Assembly: GCA_963989385.1 (NCBI GenBank)
Contig: OZ022499.1
Span: 102,160,786-102,224,785 of the forward strand
Length of the DNA: 64,000 nt
Source of the DNA: Ctena decussata
Taxonomy: Eukaryota; Mollusca; Bivalvia; Lucinida; Lucinidae
Direction of reading: 5' to 3'
The translations under genes were made by a program, and so were the position numbers. The notes beneath the pieces are model-generated. The model worked only from the letters and a program-made list of their open reading frames with translations, was not told the origin of the DNA and made no database searches. Numbering within the stretch: position 1 is the stretch's first letter; each line of letters starts with the position of its first letter. Shown in pieces: positions 58,948 to 64,000 of this stretch.

Positions 58948-59093
58948 AACAAGAACTGTCCACATACAGGATAGCTCGCCTGACAGCGCCTTGCCCAGCA
59001 CATAAAAAAACTCTGTCATAAAACTTAACGTGACACCCACGCCGATGTCAGGGTGACAATAATAGCTCTCTGTACTTGCATACAGGGGAGCTA
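58948..59093 (-). mobile_element. Minimal hairpin-CTTG element, reverse
   Basis: On the minus strand it starts TAGCTCCCCTGTATGCAAGT folding on acagagagcta. It then has catcggcgtgggtg, ggcgctgtcaggcgagctat, hairpin CTGTatgtggACAG and TTCTTG, TT. About 146 bp with no modules; its 3' half is closely similar to 8580-8626. Confidence 0.7.
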
Positions 59094-59142
59094 AAAACAT
59101 TTAACACCAACATGAAAATGAAATCTCAAAGTATAAGCAGAA

Positions 59143-59780
59143 CTAGAAAATGTGTTTATGAAACACTATGCCCCCAACCATATGCTTGTCTCTAGAGAAG
59201 GTTCATCCAATAATGCTTGTACCTTTGTACAATAGGCTTACAATGCACTAAGTCGACAAAGGGGCTTAACTCAGTCAAAAATTTACGAATTGTTTTCGAA
59301 AGTTAATCAGGTCATCTACACCTTGGGCAATATCAACCTGCAAAAATCATGATCCTAGCATCAGGGGTTCTCCAGATATTTTGTTCACAAGCTTCCATAG
59401 GCAAATAATGCACTCAGTTGAAAAAGGGGCATAACTCAATCCAAAATTTACAAATTATTTTCAAAAGTTAATCAGGTCATCTACACCACAGGCAGTATCT
59501 TCCTGCATAAAATCATGCTCCTAGCATCAGGTGTTCTTGAGATATTTTGTTCACAAGGTTCCACAGGCTAAGTCAAAAAAGGGGCATAACTCTTAAAATA
59601 TGTGACCCGCGGAAAAAAGAAAAAACATGTTTTCGCTTGTTTTTCATACTGATCATGTGTATAAAGTTTCAAGCTCCTAGCTCTTACGGTTCTTGAGATA
59701 GAGGACAAACGGACGGACGGACAGACGGACAGGCCCAAACCAATATGCCCCCACAATTTCTCCGAAATTGGGGGCATAAT
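59143..59780 (-). mobile_element. Hairpin-CTAG element, ATTATGCCCCC family
   Basis: On the minus strand it starts ttatgcccccaatttcgg folding on gaaattgtgggggcata. Then come gtccgtctgtccgtccg, modules of about 180 bp (gttatgcccctttttcaac, cttgaaactttatacaca), gggggcatagt, hairpin GTGTTTcatAAACAC, ATTTTCTAG, TT. It has the same end type as 33606-35298. Confidence 0.7.
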
Positions 59781-59907
59781 AAACCAGGGGTTAATACCAT
59801 ATTTTAAATATTCTGTATACTTTAAATTGATATCATGGTCTGGATTTCTGTCAAGTCAGCAACAGCAGCTCTTACAGTATACAAGAAACAGCAACTAGTA
59901 AACTGGG

Positions 59908-60147
59908 CCGGAGGTTATAAAACTTTTTTCATGCTCAGCTGAGTTGACCATGAAATTTTACCTGGTAATAAATAGCAAATTACTGATAAGTACGGTTGTT
60001 TTCTTGCTCAGTTTAGCTGAGAATGAAATTTTCTCTTCTTATGAATATGAAAATGCCAACATTCGTTGGCATTTTCATATTTATCAGCAGAGAAAATTTC
60101 ATGCTCAGCTGAGTTGAGCAGGAAAAAAGTTTTATAACCTCGGGGCC
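59908..60147. mobile_element. Foldback MITE, GGCCGGAGGTTATAAAAC ends
   Basis: gaggttataaaactttttt and aaaaaagttttataacctc, then catgctcagctgagttga in both arms. An inner hairpin, gaatatgaaaatgccaac / gttggcattttcatatt, lies at 60045-60085. Element of about 240 bp. Confidence 0.75.
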
Positions 60148-60784
60148 TGATGTGAACTGTATAGTATGACCAGCACATTTACAAATAACACTAGAAACTA
60201 ATCCTAATGCCACTCTTACATTTGCAAATAAAAAGAAGTTAACCAAAATGTAAACAAAACATTACCAGAGCGCTGGATAAGAGGACATTATCTCCACCTA
60301 AACAAGTTAGCATTCCTCATAAAAACTGTCTCACTGAGCATGAGCTGATTCTAATGACAGGCCATGATATATGTTTTAAAGACAACGAAGTAAAATTAAT
60401 ATTAGTTATTACAAAACGCCCCCTCATATAGACCTCTGCATTAAGTAAAAGACACCCACCGAGATATACAACTTAATACAATTGTACATATACGTCGTAC
60501 AACCTATCTTGTATGTAAAACATCTTTGAGACTTTCCATAATGTGATCCCTAATTCTTGGTCCTTTTTGTTCAATCCTGAGACATTAAGTCCTAGTTACC
60601 AATTGTCTAGAAAGTCAAATCCTGTCTTTGTTGTAATGGAAATATTCTGAAAAAAAAGAGAGAATAAAATTAGAAAATGTAGTTGTAAAACACTTTGACC
60701 ACAACAATATGCATTCTAATAAGACTGCAACCGACACATTTGATTTAAGAACGTTCAGCCCAAATATATTAACAATTTTTCAGT

Positions 60785-61004
60785 TTTTAACTAAGTAGGA
60801 ATCTCGAACACTGGTATCTAAAAGTACCCTTTTATATCAAAGAATATGGTTTGGACACATTTTCTATTTTTCTAAACATTTCAACTCCTGTTATCTCAAA
60901 CTAATGATATCTCGAAGTAAATTTTACTAGAATCAGAAAATTTACTTTGAGATATCAGTAGTTTGAGACGAGCTTCGACTTCAAGATATTGAGAGTTGAC
61001 TGTA
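60785..61004. mobile_element. pogo-like MITE related to 27911-28149
   Basis: aacactggtatctaaaagta, caactcctgttatctcaaac and ttgagagttgactgtat match the 27911-28149 element in order. The left end is degraded and the right end is followed by TA. Confidence 0.6.
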
Positions 61005-61217
61005 TCTTAAAAGGGGTACTAACTCTATAGCATTTCAGAAGTTGACTTTCATACAAGCGTTTCGCTTACCGCCAGATCCTGTACCATATTGTATATTGTA
61101 CTGTTTTGTAACCATGCAGCTTGTACTAAATAAAATATTGTTTAAACCAACTTTATAGCACAACCTCACTATGGAACTTCCTTTATAATTTTTTTTTGTC
61201 TGGCAGATTTTACTTAC

Positions 61218-63949
61218 CTGAGAGCCTGGTTCATCCTGTTTGTTCTCAATTTCTACTACAAGCTGCTCATCTTTGAAATCAGAGTCAAACCCAGATTGAC
61301 CAGACATTGATATCTGCTCATCATTGAAATTATTTTCAAAGCTACCTCCCCTGTCCATAAAGACTGGTTCCGGTTCAGAAAGAGGTTTTGTGTTCAATGA
61401 AGAGGTAATAGGCTCTGACTGGTTCACATTTTCATTTACAAATGATGACCAATCATTATCTCCTAAAGCAGGATTATCGAAAGCATGTTCTTCAAGACCT
61501 TTTACTTTAACTAGACTCTTTAATTCAGTGTTTTTATCTGTTTTCTTTGGATTTGTTACATTGACAATGGTTTTCATAGGAGATTTTGTTTGTCGTTTAT
61601 GTGATTTTGATTTCTCTCCATCCTCCAATACTGGTGAGCCCAGAACTTCTCCACTGGAGACTGAGGGGCTTCTGTCTGTTTCAAGGGTGCCTGGATTACT
61701 AGAAAGGTCATCCACACTCCCAGTGAAGGCATAATTAATCTCTTCAGGAGAGCGAGGTCTACTTGCAAGAGATTCCTTTGATGTGGCCACCGATTTATTA
61801 GGACTGGAACTTCGAGACCTAAAACAAAAACATTTTGAATTCCATTAAAAACTCAAGAACTTTCTGTTGTTACAAACATGAAGTATTTAAATTCCCCAGA
61901 CATGTTGAATTATTGACATTTATCAGTTAATGGAAAAAAAGACAAAAAAATTGTCCGTGGAATAAACGTAGTTGTTTGTTTAGTGACAGCTGCATCACAT
62001 TGCTAAAATGCTCAATGGAGTTAATATTTTGATTAAGAATGTCACAGCCATACACTAATTTCATGATTTGATGAAACACCTGTACAAAAAGTATGTAGTA
62101 AAAACTTTTATTCCTTGGGCAAGATGGAAACATATAAGCAGCGACACGACAAAACCAACAATGTGGTTGTGTGCCCAGCGAAGACTGGATCAGCCTGGGC
62201 AGCCACCCAGTTTGACCAGACTCTTCGTTTAGTGCTCAAAGGGTAGCTAAGGGTCTAAGCTAGCTACCTCCATGCATACAGCCAAGACTCTGATCAGACT
62301 GGGTGGATGCCCAGGCTGATCTGAGTCTGCGCTGGGCACACAACCACACTGTTGGTTTTGCTGTGTCGCGGCTCATATCAGGAATCAATTTCACTACATG
62401 GCAAAACTACAATATAAGCAAGTCATTTTCATCATACCTACCATAAAACTTCTTAAATTGAGACACCCAAAATTATTATGGTCACTGTCCTAAAAATGAC
62501 AAGCTTGTTTTTATTCAGAGCAGTAAAGCAATCAAAAAGATATAGATGGAATGGCAAGCAGTGTAAAATCTGATCAGTATCATTTTGGAGCAGTCTTATC
62601 TGAGTCTGCAATGTTTGCTCAGACCCATCAGTCCAAATGCTCAGAACTTCTACAGTAGGCTATGAATACATGTACCTACCTCAAGATAAACCAATTTTAT
62701 TAGAAATTACATATTGCTAGTTATAGTTCTTACAAACTGGGCAGCTGGGTGGCATATTATGGTCAAAATTACAGCTATGGTGTATACAACTGCTGTCCCT
62801 ACAATTCATGTTTCATTTTTCATTATTATTACTAGGCTGCACTGGAAATTACCTATTAAGAAAATCTGGTTTCTTCATGCCCTGTAAAAATGGAGATTCC
62901 CATATACTAGTTCCTGTTTCAACTGAGAATTCTCTGGGAGCCCGTTTTTCTTTGTCTTCTTGAGATGACTCAGATGTCTTCTTCTTTGGCTTAGCTGGGG
63001 GTTTGCTCAAAACATCAGGCTCTAAGTCCATGAGTGTAAGGTCCTGTTGACTCTAGAATTATACAATAATAATAATTCATGTCAAGGTGTGATTAGATGA
63101 TTTTGTGATAATTTCCATTTGTTCGTCATAAAAAAGTATGTTGTGATAAAAACATAATATATTTTTGTGGGTCTGAATTTTACTTATACTTACATATCAT
63201 ATTTATTTGGCTATAAAATGGGGGGTTTCCCATCTAAAATGACCCCAAATATCTGAACCAGTCTTGAGCAATTCTGCTGTAAGATTGGGTTTTCCCTATG
63301 AACACAATCTCAAAAATTGTCTAATCAGATGGATATAAATTTCTGGTGGTATTCTGGAAGAGGATAAAAAGTCTTTTAAATGAATACTTACATTATGCAA
63401 AAAAAAGCTCAACAAACTTATAAATGCCAACATACTGGCATTCTGTAGTCTAATATGGTGTGGAAAAATGAAGAAAAACACCAACTTTGGACAGGGGGTT
63501 ACTACCCTATCTTGTCAATGCCAGAATCAAATCTGGGCTATTGAGGTCAAAAGAGAATACATCCCCCATGCTATCTAGGCCCTTAGTATAAAGTTTTAAA
63601 GGTACTTTATTGTTTATTGAAAAGAGTTTCCAGAATTACCAGTGTGGCATAGGTAACCTCCCAGAAGTCCATATACCATAACAATTCAGCTATAAGACAA
63701 ATTTTCCCATCTAGAATGACCCCAAATATCTAAAGTAGCCTTGTTGATTCTGTTATAAGAATAGTTTTCCCTTCCCAAATATCTAGATCTGTCTTATTAG
63801 AGATGGCTCTAGACTTTTGAGATTGTTTTGGAGGGAAAACATCCCTGTTCTATGACCAAATAAATACAGTAGAGAATGAAAAGGACATAAATATTTACCT
63901 TTGTCCTCCAGCTGAAAGGTGAAGAATGCTCATCCTGCCAAGTCCAGCA
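61218..63949 (-). CDS. Unrecognised acidic, Ser-rich protein, three internal exons (partial)
   Basis: On the minus strand, exons 63949-63899 (CWTWQDEHSSPFSWRTK), 63052-62853 and 61818-61218 join in phase with GT-AG borders, giving about 284 residues with no stop. Both ends continue: upstream exons lie beyond the right edge, and downstream exons were not found after the gtaagt donor at 61217. The second exon could instead start at 63043, where a nearby AG keeps the phase. The sequence is low-complexity with SP sites (SRSSSPNKS, ASRPRSPEEIN, SHKRQTKSPMK), a lysine-rich patch (KPPAKPKKK) and acidic stretches, suggesting a disordered, phosphorylated scaffold or trafficking protein. A TACC-like adaptor is only a guess from composition. 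The exon frames are strong; the identity is unknown. Confidence 0.75.
61819..62852. other. Intron of the right-edge gene
   Basis: Contains the foldback MITE at 62135-62375 and a diverged cctaaaattttgga-family copy at about 62447-62650. The rest is AT-rich sequence without features. Confidence 0.5.
62135..62375. mobile_element. Foldback MITE, TGAGCC family, copy 6
   Basis: taagcagcgacacgacaaaa on the left, ttttgctgtgtcgcggctca on the right. It belongs to the caatgtggttgtg subfamily. TA is present on both sides. Confidence 0.85.
63053..63898. other. Intron of the right-edge gene
   Basis: AT-rich. 63210-63290 and 63680-63770 share tataaaatgggg / atctnaaatgaccccaaata phrases, and 63780-63870 is a diverged copy of the 42716-42815 foldback. 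No coding content is seen. Confidence 0.45.
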
Positions 63950-64000
63950 CTGAAAAACAAAATACATGTACATGTAAATTACCATAATGTGCTTAAGCAT

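Noticed and set aside
61035..61217. Continuation of the right-edge gene's third exon to a stop at 61035
   Set aside because: A strong donor (caggtaagt) ends the exon at 61218, and the downstream residues lose the acidic/Ser-rich character.
61324..61734. 136-codon plus-strand frame
   Set aside because: Antisense shadow of the third exon of the minus-strand gene.

Overview
This is animal nuclear DNA, most likely from a bivalve mollusc. It is AT-rich, its genes are split by GT-AG introns, and it carries one clearly recognisable animal-specific gene (AIDA). The dense mix of short hairpin transposons, tRNA-derived SINEs and tandem-module repeats starting TAGCTCACCTG resembles clam genomes. The organism call is inference; the gene structures are read directly from the sequence.

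Layout. 1-2927: a retroelement-like segment on the minus strand. It has an ORF with SGNH-hydrolase motifs, then about 1.8 kb of short repeats, then the start of a PHD-like zinc-finger/coiled-coil ORF that runs off the left edge. 5056-27729: a complete ten-exon AIDA gene on the plus strand (295 codons), whose large introns are filled with mobile elements. 27730-61217: about 33 kb with no gene I can support, made of nested elements, SINEs, MITEs, a 35-bp minisatellite and a 46-bp satellite with a 325-bp higher-order unit. 61218-63949: three internal exons of an unrecognised, probably disordered protein on the minus strand, convergent with AIDA and continuing beyond the right edge.

The most interesting content is a superfamily of non-autonomous elements present in at least 15 copies and about ten families. 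The families share almost no overall sequence but have the same build: a 5' hairpin in a T-tract, a GC-rich cgtccg-type segment, tandem modules, an inverted copy of the 5' arm, and a short 3' hairpin followed at once by CTTG (or, in two families, closely by CTAG) and then usually TT. At four nested insertions the empty site can be reconstructed from neighbouring repeat copies, and each shows a net gain of exactly two T residues. Modules of otherwise unrelated families share a degenerate core of about 45 nt built around TGAAACTT, and several are dense in AGGTCA half-sites. The architecture suggests a Helitron/Helentron-like mechanism, but no transposase is present in the window.

Only AIDA and the right-edge gene look like host genes; nothing suggests that they act together.
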